Source of the DNA: QKTW01 sp052161885
GTDB taxonomy: Bacteria > Bacteroidota > Bacteroidia > Chitinophagales > Chitinophagaceae
DNA length: 64,000 nucleotides
Assembly (NCBI GenBank): GCA_052161885.1
Contig: CP197396.1
Coordinates: forward strand, 1,302,001 to 1,366,000
Direction of reading: 5' to 3'
Shown here: piece by piece, positions 24,523 to 34,162 of the stretch
How the letters are laid out: the number at the start of each line of letters is the position of its first letter
Numbering within the stretch: position 1 is the stretch's first letter
The notes under the pieces: model-generated
Told to the model about the DNA's origin: nothing
The model's input: the letters and a program-made list of their open reading frames with translations, nothing else
Databases searched by the model: none
Made by a program: the position numbers and the translations under genes

Positions 24523-24557
24523 GTTATATTTAATTGTTTTTTTTCAAATGGTCATTC

Positions 24558-24597
24558 AATTAGCTAATTTGCATACTAGCTAATCAGCTAATTTTTT
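24558..24597. repeat. Dispersed TTAGCTAATCAGCTAA intergenic repeat
   Basis: The pyrR-pyrB gap carries repeated TTAGCTAA / CTAATCAGCTAATT words. The same words recur at 35455-35487 and 40335-40385 and weakly at 56925-56940, always between genes. Confidence 0.6.
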
Positions 24598-24599
24598 CT

Positions 24600-25130
24600 T
24601 CAATCCAGCAACACCACTTCATCTTTCTCATCTTTTTCCTTCCAGAATACTTTTACCTTCTGCGTGATGATTGTATCTACAGACTGGCCCACATAATCCG
24701 GCTGAATAGGCAGTTCACGGCTGTAATGCCGGTCTACCAGCACCAGCAGCTCTACATTTTTCGGGCGGCCGAAGTCGAGCAGGGCGTCCATGGCAGCACG
24801 GATGGTACGACCGGTATGCAATACATCATCGATAAGGATTACGGAGCGTTTTTCCACGCTGAAAGGCACATCTGTCTGGGCTGGTACGTGAATACCTCCC
24901 GACTGGTGCACATCATCGCGGTAAAAAGTAATATCCAGTTTGCCGTAGTCTATGCTGCGGCTGCCGGTAATATTTTTGAGCAGATGTACAATACGGTCGG
25001 AAAGCCAGATACCGCGTGGCTGAAGCCCTATGATCGCCGTATGCTGAAAGTCCTGGTGATTTTCCACCAACTGGTGCGCCAACCGCTGCAGCGTTATATT
25101 GAGCTGATTATGATCAAGCAGGGTCTTCAA
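24600..25130 (-). CDS. pyrR: Bifunctional pyr operon regulator / uracil phosphoribosyltransferase
   Basis: A PyrR-family protein with the PRPP-binding motif VILIDDVLHTGRTIRAA. I choose the TTG start at 25130 (LKTLLDHNQ), giving 176 residues, the usual PyrR length. The ATG at 25187 would add 19 residues unlike the family. GLQPRG and the C-terminal RELPIQPDYVG are typical. PyrR can bind pyr mRNA and repress it, and has weak uracil phosphoribosyltransferase activity. Whether RNA control operates in this phylum is uncertain, and I see no attenuator hairpin before pyrB. Confidence 0.88.
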   Translation of the reverse strand: MKTLLDHNQLNITLQRLAHQLVENHQDFQHTAIIGLQPRGIWLSDRIVHLLKNITGSRSIDYGKLDITFYRDDVHQSGGIHVPAQTDVPFSVEKRSVILIDDVLHTGRTIRAAMDALLDFGRPKNVELLVLVDRHYSRELPIQPDYVGQSVDTIITQKVKVFWKEKDEKDEVVLLD

Positions 25131-25262
25131 ATGTTGTGAGATTAGACCCCAAAAATAAAGCTCCCGGTTTACTTTTTGAATAAACATTGGAAAAATGTTT
25201 TGGGCACCATCTCAGAGTAACCAGAATATGCTACTTTCGCCCGTCTGAAATCTGTGCGTTTT

Positions 25263-25715
25263 ATGCCCGTCTCTACAAATGCAATTGACCGTGTAGGCCT
25301 GTTTTTTGAATCCTACACCCGTGCACTGGAAAATTTCGATACCAAACATATGACACAACATTTTATGCTGCCCGCCATGATGTTGTCTGACGATAATTGT
25401 ACTGTCTTTCCTGAAGCCAGCAAACTGGAAGGGCTGTTTAATCAGGGTATCGGCTTTTACAGGCAGTATGGCATTGTGCATGCACGTCCAGAAATATGGA
25501 GCAAAAAGATGCTGAGCAGCCGTATTGTAAAAGTGAAGGTGAACTGGCAGTATTTTGATGCAGACAATCATCCTGCGTACAATTGCGACGATCATTATAT
25601 CCTGAAGCTGGACAAGCAGAACGAATGGAAAATACAGGTGATGGTCTCTGTAAATGAAAAAGAGCGCATGAGTGCCTGGCTGGAAGGGAAAAAAGCCATT
25701 GAGGAGACAGAATGA
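25263..25715 (+). CDS. NTF2/SnoaL-like protein
   Basis: A 150-residue protein from the ATG at 25263; a GTG at 25254 would add three residues. The pattern of an N-terminal helix (FFESYTRALENFD), a long strand pair and VKVNWQYFDADNHP ... DHYILKLDKQNEWKIQVMV fits the NTF2-like fold. No catalytic residue is clear. It is cytoplasmic. Its stop overlaps the next start (ATGA at 25712), so it is co-translated with the small membrane protein that follows. Confidence 0.65.
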   Translation: MPVSTNAIDRVGLFFESYTRALENFDTKHMTQHFMLPAMMLSDDNCTVFPEASKLEGLFNQGIGFYRQYGIVHARPEIWSKKMLSSRIVKVKVNWQYFDADNHPAYNCDDHYILKLDKQNEWKIQVMVSVNEKERMSAWLEGKKAIEETE

Positions 25716-26086
25716 AGCTGCTGAAAGCATACCGGAAAACCTACGGACGGCAGTTTGGCATAAGCATTTTTATTGCTTACCTGTATTTTTTGTCCATGCT
25801 TGTCTTCTGGGCAGTTAACCGCTATGTGGAAGACGCAGCATTTCCCGCAGTACCAGCTATTACATTACTTATTTTCATACTTCAGTTCTGGTTCCGGAAC
25901 AAGACACCCAATGCTGTTTTCGGAGTAGTGGGGGTCATTATTTCCATCATGGCATTTGTGCAAAAAAGCCCCGGCGTAATATTTAGTGAAGAAAGAAGTA
26001 TTATTCCTCCCGGAGTTGAATATTTTTGCACGATGATTATGAGCGGCATCCTTGTGGCAGGGTATTTTAAACATTCAGAAATATGA
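25712..26086 (+). CDS. Small four-helix membrane protein
   Basis: A 124-residue integral membrane protein with about four hydrophobic segments and no recognised family. The start overlaps the preceding stop (ATGA). Its N-terminus (AYRKTYGRQFGISIFIAYLYF) aligns with the start of the next gene product (SFRNLYGGFYGILLFSAYLYF), so the two are tandem paralogues. Function unknown. Confidence 0.65.
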   Translation: MKLLKAYRKTYGRQFGISIFIAYLYFLSMLVFWAVNRYVEDAAFPAVPAITLLIFILQFWFRNKTPNAVFGVVGVIISIMAFVQKSPGVIFSEERSIIPPGVEYFCTMIMSGILVAGYFKHSEI

Positions 26087-26096
26087 TACCGGCACC

Positions 26097-26456
26097 ATGA
26101 GACTAATTGATTCTTTCCGAAACCTTTACGGCGGATTTTACGGCATATTGTTATTCTCGGCATACCTGTACTTTATGCTTACAGGGGCTATATGGCTCTA
26201 TGAATTCCCGGGTATTTCCGCGCTGATATTTGTAGCTGTATTTGGTGTACAAATGTATTTCAAAAATAAACTGGCAAACCTGATCATCGGGGTAATACTC
26301 CTGTTTATGTCTATAGGCCTGCTGCTGCAGCAACTGTCTCTCTACGAGAAACCAGCCGGCGGCGACAGCCTGATGCTGGGTTTTGCCATACTTAACATAC
26401 TGGGGTCAGGTGTACTGATATTCAGTTTCCTGCAGGCTTTTCTGCAAAAAGAGTAG
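26097..26456 (+). CDS. Small four-helix membrane protein, paralogue
   Basis: A 119-residue integral membrane protein, starting at ATG 26097, ten bases after the previous stop. It has four hydrophobic segments and no recognised family. It is a diverged duplicate of the preceding gene, sharing the LYG-x-x-GI-LF-AYLYF pattern. The three genes 25263-26456 form one small operon of unknown function. Confidence 0.65.
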   Translation: MRLIDSFRNLYGGFYGILLFSAYLYFMLTGAIWLYEFPGISALIFVAVFGVQMYFKNKLANLIIGVILLFMSIGLLLQQLSLYEKPAGGDSLMLGFAILNILGSGVLIFSFLQAFLQKE

Positions 26457-26597
26457 TAACGACAGATATCCTGCCATTCTTCAGCCCCCTATATATTATA
26501 AAACAGGCTCATGGTTATTTAAAAAAAGATAACAGTTACCTGTCATTCTTTTTCGAAGTTGCCTGTGCCAATAAAAACAAATGTTTATTTTCGCGGC

Positions 26598-27647
26598 ATG
26601 AATAAAACTTTGATCATTACCGGCGGAGCGGGATTCATAGGTTCCCATGTTGTCCGTTTGTTTGTCAATAAATATCCGGATTACCGCATCATTAACCTCG
26701 ATGCACTTACATATGCAGGCAACCTGGAAAATCTCAAAGACATTGAAAATGCGTCTAATTATACATTTGTAAAAGCCGACATAACTGATGCTGCGGCCAT
26801 ACAGGACGTTTTTGCACAATATCAGCCCGACGGCGTGATCCATCTGGCAGCTGAAAGCCATGTAGACCGTTCCATCACAGATCCCAATGCTTTTATCCAG
26901 ACCAATGTAATGGGCACAGCCAACCTGCTGAATGCAGCACGGGAATTGTGGAAAGGCAATTACGAAGGAAAACGTTTTTATCACGTTTCTACAGATGAGG
27001 TGTATGGTTCACTCGGCGAAACAGGTTTTTTCCTGGAAACAACGCCTTATGATCCGCAATCTCCTTACTCCGCTTCAAAAGCAGCTTCAGACCACCTGGT
27101 AAGGGCCTATGGCAATACTTACGGACTGCCGTTTGTACTAACCAACTGCTCCAACAACTACGGTCCGAACCACTTCCCGGAAAAACTGATCCCTTTATTC
27201 ATCAATAATATCCGCAATAACAAGCCACTGCCTGTTTATGGCGATGGTAAATATACCCGCGACTGGCTGTTCGTTATCGACCATGCCCGTGCTATCGACA
27301 CTGTTTTCCACAATGGCCGCAATGGCGAAACATATAACATCGGCGGTTTTAACGAATGGCAGAATATAGAGCTGGTAAAACTGCTCTGCGCCAAAATGGA
27401 TGAAAAGCTGGGACGCCCTGCGGGTACTTCCGAACAGCTGATCAGCTATGTAAAAGACCGCCCCGGCCACGATAAGCGTTATGCTATCGATGCTACCAAG
27501 ATCAATAAAGAGCTGGGATGGGCACCGTCTGTAACATTTGAAGAAGGTCTCGCCAAAACCGTAGACTGGTACTTCGAAAACGAAGAATGGCTGAACCATG
27601 TAACCAGCGGCGACTACCAGACATACTACCAGAAGCAGTATGCTTAA
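26598..27647 (+). CDS. rfbB: dTDP-glucose 4,6-dehydratase
   Basis: A 349-residue extended SDR from ATG 26598 (MNKTLIITGG); the in-frame ATG at 26559 is too far upstream. The NAD motif TGGAGFIG is at 8-15, followed by STDEVYGSLG and catalytic YSASK. It converts dTDP-glucose to the 4-keto-6-deoxy sugar, the second step of dTDP-rhamnose and related sugars. rfbA, the preceding enzyme in the pathway, lies downstream after one small gene. rfbC and rfbD are not in this window. Confidence 0.95.
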   Translation: MNKTLIITGGAGFIGSHVVRLFVNKYPDYRIINLDALTYAGNLENLKDIENASNYTFVKADITDAAAIQDVFAQYQPDGVIHLAAESHVDRSITDPNAFIQTNVMGTANLLNAARELWKGNYEGKRFYHVSTDEVYGSLGETGFFLETTPYDPQSPYSASKAASDHLVRAYGNTYGLPFVLTNCSNNYGPNHFPEKLIPLFINNIRNNKPLPVYGDGKYTRDWLFVIDHARAIDTVFHNGRNGETYNIGGFNEWQNIELVKLLCAKMDEKLGRPAGTSEQLISYVKDRPGHDKRYAIDATKINKELGWAPSVTFEEGLAKTVDWYFENEEWLNHVTSGDYQTYYQKQYA

Positions 27648-27978
27648 TCCCGATCCTCAATTTTTCTACCAGAAAGAACTAACAATGGACTGCGGATCAT
27701 GTCCGTACCAGATAGCAGGTAAATTCTGGCTGGAAGGAACAGGGGATATTTATTTCTTTTTCCTGCGCGCCCGGTGGAACGAAATATCTTTCGATGTTTA
27801 TGCGACACCGGAAGAACTGGAAGATCTGAAAATAAGTACGCTGTACAATGATTCGCTGTTTTTCAGGAAGGAAGACGAATACCGCGCCGGCTATATCACA
27901 CAGCAACAGGCGCATCATTTGATGGATTTCTTTATTTTGGCTTTTTATCAATCAAAACACGACAAAGCTGGTCAATAA
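27640..27978 (+). CDS. Hypothetical protein between rfbB and rfbA
   Basis: A 112-residue protein overlapping the end of rfbB by 8 bp. An internal ATG at 27685 (MDCGSCPYQ) is an alternative start giving 97 residues. It has a CGSCPYQ motif, an aromatic WLEGTGDIYFFFLRARW stretch and an acidic middle. No family is recognised. Its tight placement between two dTDP-sugar genes suggests co-expression, but not necessarily a sugar-related role. Confidence 0.6.
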   Translation: MLNPDPQFFYQKELTMDCGSCPYQIAGKFWLEGTGDIYFFFLRARWNEISFDVYATPEELEDLKISTLYNDSLFFRKEDEYRAGYITQQQAHHLMDFFILAFYQSKHDKAGQ

Positions 27979-27984
27979 AATCAT

Positions 27985-28851
27985 ATGAAAGGAATTATTC
28001 TTGCCGGCGGCTCAGGTACCCGCCTCTATCCATTGACAATAGCCGTCAGCAAGCAGCTGATGCCGGTATATGATAAGCCGATGATCTATTACCCGCTCAG
28101 CACACTGATGCTGGCAGGTATCCGTGAAATACTGATCATCACCACACCTGCAGACCAGGAAGGCTTCAAAAAGCTGCTGGGCGATGGCAGCAACATCGGT
28201 TGCCGCTTTGAGTATGTGGTGCAGCCAAGTCCGGACGGACTGGCACAGGCATTCATTCTCGGCGATTCCTTCATAGGCAATGATCCCGCAGCGCTCGTAC
28301 TTGGCGACAACATTTTCTATGGCTCAGGAATGGGCACAATGCTCCGTCAGAAAGCTAATCCGGACGGCGCCGTGGTATTTGCCTACCAGGTACACGACCC
28401 GGAAAGGTACGGGGTAGTAGAATTCGATAAGGATTTTAAAGCTATCAGTATTGAAGAAAAACCGCAGCAGCCCAAATCGCACTACGCAGTTCCCGGCCTG
28501 TATTTTTACGACAACGACGTGGTAGCTATAGCCAAATCCATCAAACCATCTCCACGCGGCGAACTGGAAATAACAGATGTGAACCGTGTATACCTGGAAG
28601 CGGGCAAACTGGAAGTTGGCGTACTGGACCGCGGTACCGCATGGCTGGATACAGGAACATTTGATTCACTGACAGAAGCCGGTCAGTTTATTGAAGTAAT
28701 TGAAAAACGCCAGGGCCTGAAGATCGGTTGTATTGAAGAAATAGCCTACCGCAACGGCTGGATCGACGATGCACAGATGAACAAACTCGGTGACCTGTAC
28801 AAGAAAAGCGGCTACGGAGCTTATCTGAAGCAATTGATCGGGAATCTGTAA
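27985..28851 (+). CDS. rfbA: Glucose-1-phosphate thymidylyltransferase
   Basis: A 288-residue nucleotidyltransferase that makes dTDP-glucose from dTTP and glucose 1-phosphate. The N-terminal LAGGSGTRLYP is the nucleotide-binding loop, followed by KQLMPVYDKPMIYYP. LVLGDNIFYG carries the metal-binding Asp, and EEKPQQPKS is conserved. Length is standard. It follows the small hypothetical gene by 6 bp, so rfbB, that gene and rfbA form one operon. A glycosyltransferase lies 17 bp beyond. Confidence 0.96.
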   Translation: MKGIILAGGSGTRLYPLTIAVSKQLMPVYDKPMIYYPLSTLMLAGIREILIITTPADQEGFKKLLGDGSNIGCRFEYVVQPSPDGLAQAFILGDSFIGNDPAALVLGDNIFYGSGMGTMLRQKANPDGAVVFAYQVHDPERYGVVEFDKDFKAISIEEKPQQPKSHYAVPGLYFYDNDVVAIAKSIKPSPRGELEITDVNRVYLEAGKLEVGVLDRGTAWLDTGTFDSLTEAGQFIEVIEKRQGLKIGCIEEIAYRNGWIDDAQMNKLGDLYKKSGYGAYLKQLIGNL

Positions 28852-28868
28852 TTTCACACAAAGGGCCT

Positions 28869-29996
28869 TTGGTGAAAACCTTACAACAACAAAAACTGGT
28901 ATTCATAAGTAATATAGCTGCACCTTACCAGGTGCAGTTTTGTTATGCACTGAACCGTTGGTTTAATGCGGAGTTCTGGTTTTATGATCTCCGCGGCAAC
29001 CGTGATGACAGCTGGAATATACCGCTGGGAGAGAAATGTAAAGTAATTCCCGGTGTGTCCTTCAAACAAAAAGAGAAATATTATACACGCCGGCACTTGC
29101 AATGGCTGAGGGATTATAACCCCGACATAGTAATGCTGGGCGGACTGTCAATACCAGCCAACTACCTTGCCTACCGCTGGGCAAAAAAGAACGGGAAAAA
29201 AACAGTGCTTCTTTCCGAAATCTCCCGTACACCGGAAGGACACCTGCGTAAGGCCGGTACAACATGGACATTGCTCCGTCATTTATACCACGACGCAGAC
29301 CGCATATTTGCTTTGAATGAAGACGCTTATGCACAATTCAGAGATGAGTTCGGCTTTGGCGAAAAGGTAAAGCTGGCGCACTACCCTACCGACCTGGAGC
29401 AGTTTTTCAAACAGCCTGTGCGGACAGCAAAAGAGACATACACACTGTTCTTTGCCAACCGGCTGATAAACATTTATAACCCGGAAGGAGCCATCCGTAT
29501 CTTTCATAAAATATGGCAACAATATCCGACAACAAAGTTGCAGATGGCAGTAAATGGCACATTGAGAGCTCAGTGCGGAGACCTTGTACAATCTTTAAAC
29601 CTGCAGGATTCTGTAACTTTTCTTGATGAGCTGCGGAGCTGGAATGAAGTAGTAAGTGCTTTCAGCCGGGCAGATATTTATTTTCTGCCGGCATACTTCA
29701 GTAATGGGAACCAGACAATAGTGGAAGCGATGGCAGCGGGCATGGGCATTGTGATCAGCGATAAAGTGATGGGCAACGGCCGGCTGATCATACATGGCGA
29801 AAACGGATTTAAGGTAAGTGAAGCGGACGAAAATGTCTTTGCTGCAACGATTATGCGGTACATGCAGCATCCGGATTTGCTGGAACAACATGGCGCTGCC
29901 AATAAACAAAAAGTACAGGCCTATGGCATGGAAGGAACTGCCCGGCTGTATGCCTCATTACTACAGGAAATACAAACATCAGATGTTTTACAATAA
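28869..29996 (+). CDS. Glycosyltransferase (GT4-like)
   Basis: A 375-residue GT-B-fold glycosyltransferase. The start is TTG at 28869 or GTG at 28872; no ATG is available. The C-terminal half carries the GT4-type donor-binding pattern: FLPAYFSNGNQTIVEAMAAGMGIV, with the conserved Glu, and then GENGFKV. The N-terminal half is diverged. It closes the dTDP-sugar operon and may use one of those sugars for envelope polysaccharide. The acceptor is unknown. Confidence 0.82.
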   Translation: MVKTLQQQKLVFISNIAAPYQVQFCYALNRWFNAEFWFYDLRGNRDDSWNIPLGEKCKVIPGVSFKQKEKYYTRRHLQWLRDYNPDIVMLGGLSIPANYLAYRWAKKNGKKTVLLSEISRTPEGHLRKAGTTWTLLRHLYHDADRIFALNEDAYAQFRDEFGFGEKVKLAHYPTDLEQFFKQPVRTAKETYTLFFANRLINIYNPEGAIRIFHKIWQQYPTTKLQMAVNGTLRAQCGDLVQSLNLQDSVTFLDELRSWNEVVSAFSRADIYFLPAYFSNGNQTIVEAMAAGMGIVISDKVMGNGRLIIHGENGFKVSEADENVFAATIMRYMQHPDLLEQHGAANKQKVQAYGMEGTARLYASLLQEIQTSDVLQ

Positions 29997-30027
29997 AAGA
30001 GCGCCGGAAAATTCCGGCGCTCTTTTT
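29996..30027. terminator. Bidirectional terminator
   Basis: AGAGCGCCGGAA / TTCCGGCGCTCT arms with a short loop and T-run. It lies between the convergent glycosyltransferase and the beta-helix protein gene and may serve both. Confidence 0.85.
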
Positions 30028-30047
30028 ATCTGACAATATTGTTGCGT

Positions 30048-32543
30048 TTACCGTATTACACTGATACGGACAGCTTGTTTCATACCTTCCTTTGAAATCA
30101 TCTCCATGAGATAAGCGCCGGTGCTCAGACCCGAAACATCCACCCGGTATTCGGTACCGGAGGGTGTTATATTCAGCAGCTGCTTACCCGTCACATCCGC
30201 TATGCGTATATTTTGCAGCACAACAGGTGTTTTAATATTAATGCTGCCTGATGTTGGATTCGGATAAATATCGGCAACAAAAGGACCTCCAACAGAAGGA
30301 ACACCGGCATTGGTAACAGTCATGCATTGAGAAGTGTCCACACAATCATTTCTTGTAATAACAACTGCATATTGCCCGTTAGCTGTTGCAATGAAAGTCT
30401 GGTTCGTTTCTCCGGCTAAAGGCGTGTTACCATTGCAATTAACCCACTGGTAAGATACGCCCGGCTGGCTGGCATGCAGCATAGCTCCGTTTTGTACCAC
30501 ACTTGTATTTATGACCGTCACGTAAATATGTTTCTGTATATTTTTTATACAGGTTCCTGCATTTACCGCATAATTAATCGTTGCGTTTCCTCCGCTTACC
30601 CCTGTAACCAGGCCATTGCTATTTACAGTGGCAATTGAAGGATCTAAACTGGACCACGTACCGCCAGCCACAGAAGCGCTGAACTGTGTAGTATTATTGA
30701 TACATACGGAGTCACCGCCGGATAGAGGCATCGCATCCGGCGCCTGGTACTCATATGCTCCCATATCTACTGTATTGGCATACTGACGGCCCATTCCTGC
30801 GAGATCCTTCACCCCGGTATAAGATGCTGTGCCATTGTAACCAGCATTGATCGCCGGGCTGCATGCCTGTAACTTATAATTACCTAAGGTTGTGGGTGCC
30901 GAACTTGCAGGCATGGGACTGATCAGCAACGGATCTGTATTAAGATTGCCGGTTCCGGGAAAACCATTCCGGACAATGCTGTAGTTTACATCTGATGTTT
31001 GCTGGTATATATTCGTGCCGGCATCCCATATAATACTGTTGCGGATTGTGTCTTTATAAAGAGAAGAAGCATTGACAGGATACAATGTAGTACCGGCAAT
31101 CAACGCAGTGTCCCCAGTAAACGTCGCAAATGTAATACCGTTGTACGAAGCGTCGGAATATATGGCACCGCCATAGCTTGTTGCTTTATTACCCCAGAAG
31201 CCGCTGTTGTAGATCCGGGTAGACGCACCAGATTCGTATATGCCACCACCGGAAACAGAAGTATTACCCGCAATAATATCGTACTCTACATTACATATAA
31301 GGCCGGTAAGGCCTAAGCCGCCACCACTATTGCCGGAATTACCATAAACTGATGAGCTGGTTAAATTAATAATGTTGCCTTGTGAGAAAATTGATGCGCC
31401 ACGTTCAGCATAAGCGCCGCCTCCGTACTTCGCTGAGTTTCCGGTGAACATGCATCTTGTAATGGTTATATTGGAATGCGTAAATGTACCGGGACTAAGC
31501 ATAATGTGCCACAATCGTATATATAGCCCGCCACCGTAAGTTATTGCACCAGTTGAGTTAAACACACTGTTACCGGTGAACGTACAGCTATCTGTATAAA
31601 TATTCTCGAGGCTGGCACCGCCTCCGTATGTCCTCGCAGTATTGCCCGCAAAAGTACATCCTTTCAATATGCTTACCGGCGCAATAGCGCCACTCTGAAA
31701 ATAATAGCCGCCGCCTGCACCGTACGATGTATTCTGTGTAAAGCTGCAGTTATAGATACTGTCTGTTGATGTACTGTAGTATCCCCCACCTTGCGCCTGT
31801 CCGTAAGAAATTAAAGAATCTCCACCCGTATTATTATTGAACTGGCAGTTAAATGCTTTAAGCGTACCGGTATTCGCAAGGCCCCCACCCCCAATTCCGC
31901 TTTTGTTCTGCTCAAAAATGCAGTTACTGATTGTCAGAAATGTCTCGTTAAAGAGTCCGCCGCCGCCTTCGTCTGCATAGTTCCACCGGAAAGCACAATT
32001 ACTGATCTGCATTTTCCTGCTGTTGTTATTGTGCAAAAAAAGTCCGCCGCCATCAGGCCCGGTCTGGCTGTTATACCTTGCTGTTCCTTTAACTATGTTC
32101 AAACCATCAATAATCAGACTGTCAGCTGTGGAATCAATCCCGGAAACGGTGATTATATGACAGGTATTGTCGCTGTCTGCAGGAGAACCTATATTACCGC
32201 TTAAAATGGTTATGTTGGTATTTATATTTCTTACGCCGCCACCGGAAGGAAACCCGCCCAAAATTTTCACCCCACCTCTTGTAACGGCAAATGAACTGTC
32301 GCTGTTAGTACTATTCTGAATACCTGTAGCATAATAAGTGCCTCTCGCTACGTTGATCACATAATTTGCGGTTGTGCCGCCCGAATTGGTAAACTGTAAT
32401 GCCTGGCTGAGGGTTTTATATGCCAGAGGCCACGACGTACCGTTGCCGCTTACAGCTATACTGCTGTCTACATAAACATTTGTCTGGGCACCGGCCACCA
32501 TAGTTATTACCATGGCGAGGCAAAGGGATAGAAGTTTTTTCAT
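30048..32543 (-). CDS. Secreted beta-helix protein with T9SS sorting domain
   Basis: An 831-residue secreted protein with a signal peptide (ending VAGAQT). Residues about 25-600 look like a right-handed parallel beta-helix: many repeats of NCxFxxNxAxxGGG type, as in choice-of-anchor Q or polymorphic outer-membrane-like proteins. A Big_2-like Ig domain follows (SLDPSIATVNSNGLVTGVSGG). The last 75 residues are a T9SS type A sorting domain (IYPNPTSGSINI ... GAYLMEM). Role is probably adhesive or polysaccharide-binding. No catalytic site is identified. Confidence 0.8.
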   Translation of the reverse strand: MKKLLSLCLAMVITMVAGAQTNVYVDSSIAVSGNGTSWPLAYKTLSQALQFTNSGGTTANYVINVARGTYYATGIQNSTNSDSSFAVTRGGVKILGGFPSGGGVRNINTNITILSGNIGSPADSDNTCHIITVSGIDSTADSLIIDGLNIVKGTARYNSQTGPDGGGLFLHNNNSRKMQISNCAFRWNYADEGGGGLFNETFLTISNCIFEQNKSGIGGGGLANTGTLKAFNCQFNNNTGGDSLISYGQAQGGGYYSTSTDSIYNCSFTQNTSYGAGGGYYFQSGAIAPVSILKGCTFAGNTARTYGGGASLENIYTDSCTFTGNSVFNSTGAITYGGGLYIRLWHIMLSPGTFTHSNITITRCMFTGNSAKYGGGAYAERGASIFSQGNIINLTSSSVYGNSGNSGGGLGLTGLICNVEYDIIAGNTSVSGGGIYESGASTRIYNSGFWGNKATSYGGAIYSDASYNGITFATFTGDTALIAGTTLYPVNASSLYKDTIRNSIIWDAGTNIYQQTSDVNYSIVRNGFPGTGNLNTDPLLISPMPASSAPTTLGNYKLQACSPAINAGYNGTASYTGVKDLAGMGRQYANTVDMGAYEYQAPDAMPLSGGDSVCINNTTQFSASVAGGTWSSLDPSIATVNSNGLVTGVSGGNATINYAVNAGTCIKNIQKHIYVTVINTSVVQNGAMLHASQPGVSYQWVNCNGNTPLAGETNQTFIATANGQYAVVITRNDCVDTSQCMTVTNAGVPSVGGPFVADIYPNPTSGSINIKTPVVLQNIRIADVTGKQLLNITPSGTEYRVDVSGLSTGAYLMEMISKEGMKQAVRISVIR

Positions 32544-32591
32544 AAAAAATAGGTAATAGATACAAAGATATATAACGGATTAAAGCTGCAT

Positions 32592-34073
32592 TTATTTTTT
32601 CCGGAGCAGCTGCCATATACCATTCAGTACCTGACGGTAACAAATAAATGTTACAATAAGGAAAACACACAAAAAACAACCCGCCAGTTGCAGACTGAAT
32701 CCGTTAACCGTATAACAGGCAATCGCCGCTATGGCAAGCAGCATAGGAAGAAAATATTTCAGTAGCTCCGGCATTTTATTTCCTGTCCCTGTTACCAGTA
32801 AAGGATATATGATCAATCCTCCAATGATATCGCCGGAAAGGAAAGCCCAAACCATATTACTTCCGGCATGTGGCGCAAGAAAAAGCCAGCCGAGCAGCAA
32901 GGCAGTTTTAAACAGGGTAACAGTAAATAAATGGCGCGTCCTGTTTATTGATTTGAGGTAGATCATCAATACATTACCATAGAGATACACGAACATCCAC
33001 ACCATCAGCAGGCCAAATACAGTGGGAGAAAAATCTATCCGGTGGTGCGTCCATAACAGATACGCCTTCTGGAGCAAGGGGTAACCCAGGATCAATGCAG
33101 GGCACAACAGTACAGCAATAAGCATCCATATTCCTTTGAGCAAAAGAAATAAATCATTGGTGTGGCCCCTGGCTTCATATTCCTGCATCCGTGGCACTGT
33201 AATGCCCTGAAGTATATTAAAGCCGCTTACAGATGCATTGGTCATAGTACGTACTGATGCGAATTGCTGTATGAACAATAATGGAAATGAAAACAGTCCG
33301 AGCAAAAATGTGTAGGCATCTGTAGACAGCTTTTCAGTAAGATTATTCACGATCAGCAACATCGATTTTTTTAACAATGCCCCCCCCTGTTTCAGGTTTC
33401 CGCTGCGCAATGCCGGCACCTGATCTTTATGCTGCCTGATGAGTACCGATACGTACCATATGGAGCCAATTACATAACAACCACTGCTTACAGTTACTGC
33501 TGTAAGGAAATTGCTGTGTAAAAATAGTGCAATGCTTAACACCAACACTTCCGCAGCTGTTGCCCACACTTCAAACTGTATGTTCTGCCATATGCGGCCA
33601 ACGGTTTCATTAAGCGGAAAGAAAAAACGCGCAAGGTTAAGACAAGTATTTCCTGTAAGCATGATCAGCAGTGCAGCGCCGAGATGTATTGCAGTTACAT
33701 CAGGTGCTCCTGCATTTAATACTGCTCCTGTAAAGGATGGCCAGATAAGGGTCAATAGCGCAAACAGTGCCAGCAAAACAATAGCCATAAGTGTCAGCAA
33801 CCGGATACCGCTGCCCAGGATTGCTCCTGCCTGTTGCCTGTCTTTATAAAAACGGAGATTGTATTCGTTGCTCACATAACGGATAAAACCGTCAAAAATG
33901 CTGAAGTAAAAGGCATTGGCAGAAAGAAGCAATACCCAGAATGCATATAGCTGCTTATCCCATGTGCGCAGCATGAGCGGCACAAAAAGCAGGGCCTTTG
34001 CCATTACCGACACAAAGCGCAGCACTGCCCAGAATGAAGCCATTGCCATGCTTTTACGGTTGCTCATATTCAT
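32592..34073 (-). CDS. Polysaccharide flippase-like membrane protein
   Basis: A 493-residue protein with roughly 12-14 hydrophobic segments, resembling the MATE/Wzx polysaccharide transport family. The N-terminal MLRTWDKQLYAFWVLL and the early SNEYNLRFY loop are typical of O-antigen flippase-like proteins. It probably moves a lipid-linked sugar across the inner membrane. A second ATG at 34067 is an alternative start. Neighbouring rfb genes and a glycosyltransferase on the other strand support an envelope-sugar role. Confidence 0.78.
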   Translation of the reverse strand: MNMSNRKSMAMASFWAVLRFVSVMAKALLFVPLMLRTWDKQLYAFWVLLLSANAFYFSIFDGFIRYVSNEYNLRFYKDRQQAGAILGSGIRLLTLMAIVLLALFALLTLIWPSFTGAVLNAGAPDVTAIHLGAALLIMLTGNTCLNLARFFFPLNETVGRIWQNIQFEVWATAAEVLVLSIALFLHSNFLTAVTVSSGCYVIGSIWYVSVLIRQHKDQVPALRSGNLKQGGALLKKSMLLIVNNLTEKLSTDAYTFLLGLFSFPLLFIQQFASVRTMTNASVSGFNILQGITVPRMQEYEARGHTNDLFLLLKGIWMLIAVLLCPALILGYPLLQKAYLLWTHHRIDFSPTVFGLLMVWMFVYLYGNVLMIYLKSINRTRHLFTVTLFKTALLLGWLFLAPHAGSNMVWAFLSGDIIGGLIIYPLLVTGTGNKMPELLKYFLPMLLAIAAIACYTVNGFSLQLAGCFLCVFLIVTFICYRQVLNGIWQLLRKK

Positions 34074-34133
34074 TCAATACCATGCTGTTTAAAGAATGTA
34101 CAGCACGACAAAAGAACAATATATTTTAAATAA

Positions 34134-34162
34134 AAAAAAGGAGTCTTACGACTCCTTTTTAT
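34134..34162 (-). terminator. Terminator overlapping the phoH stop
   Basis: AAAAAGGAGTC / GACTCCTTTTT arms with a TTAC loop. The minus-strand T-run follows, and the loop includes the phoH stop codon (34146-34148). Confidence 0.8.

Noticed and set aside
16098..25130. A single pyrimidine operon
   Set aside because: pyrF is separated from pyrB and pyrR by unrelated genes and gaps; only pyrR-pyrB looks linked.
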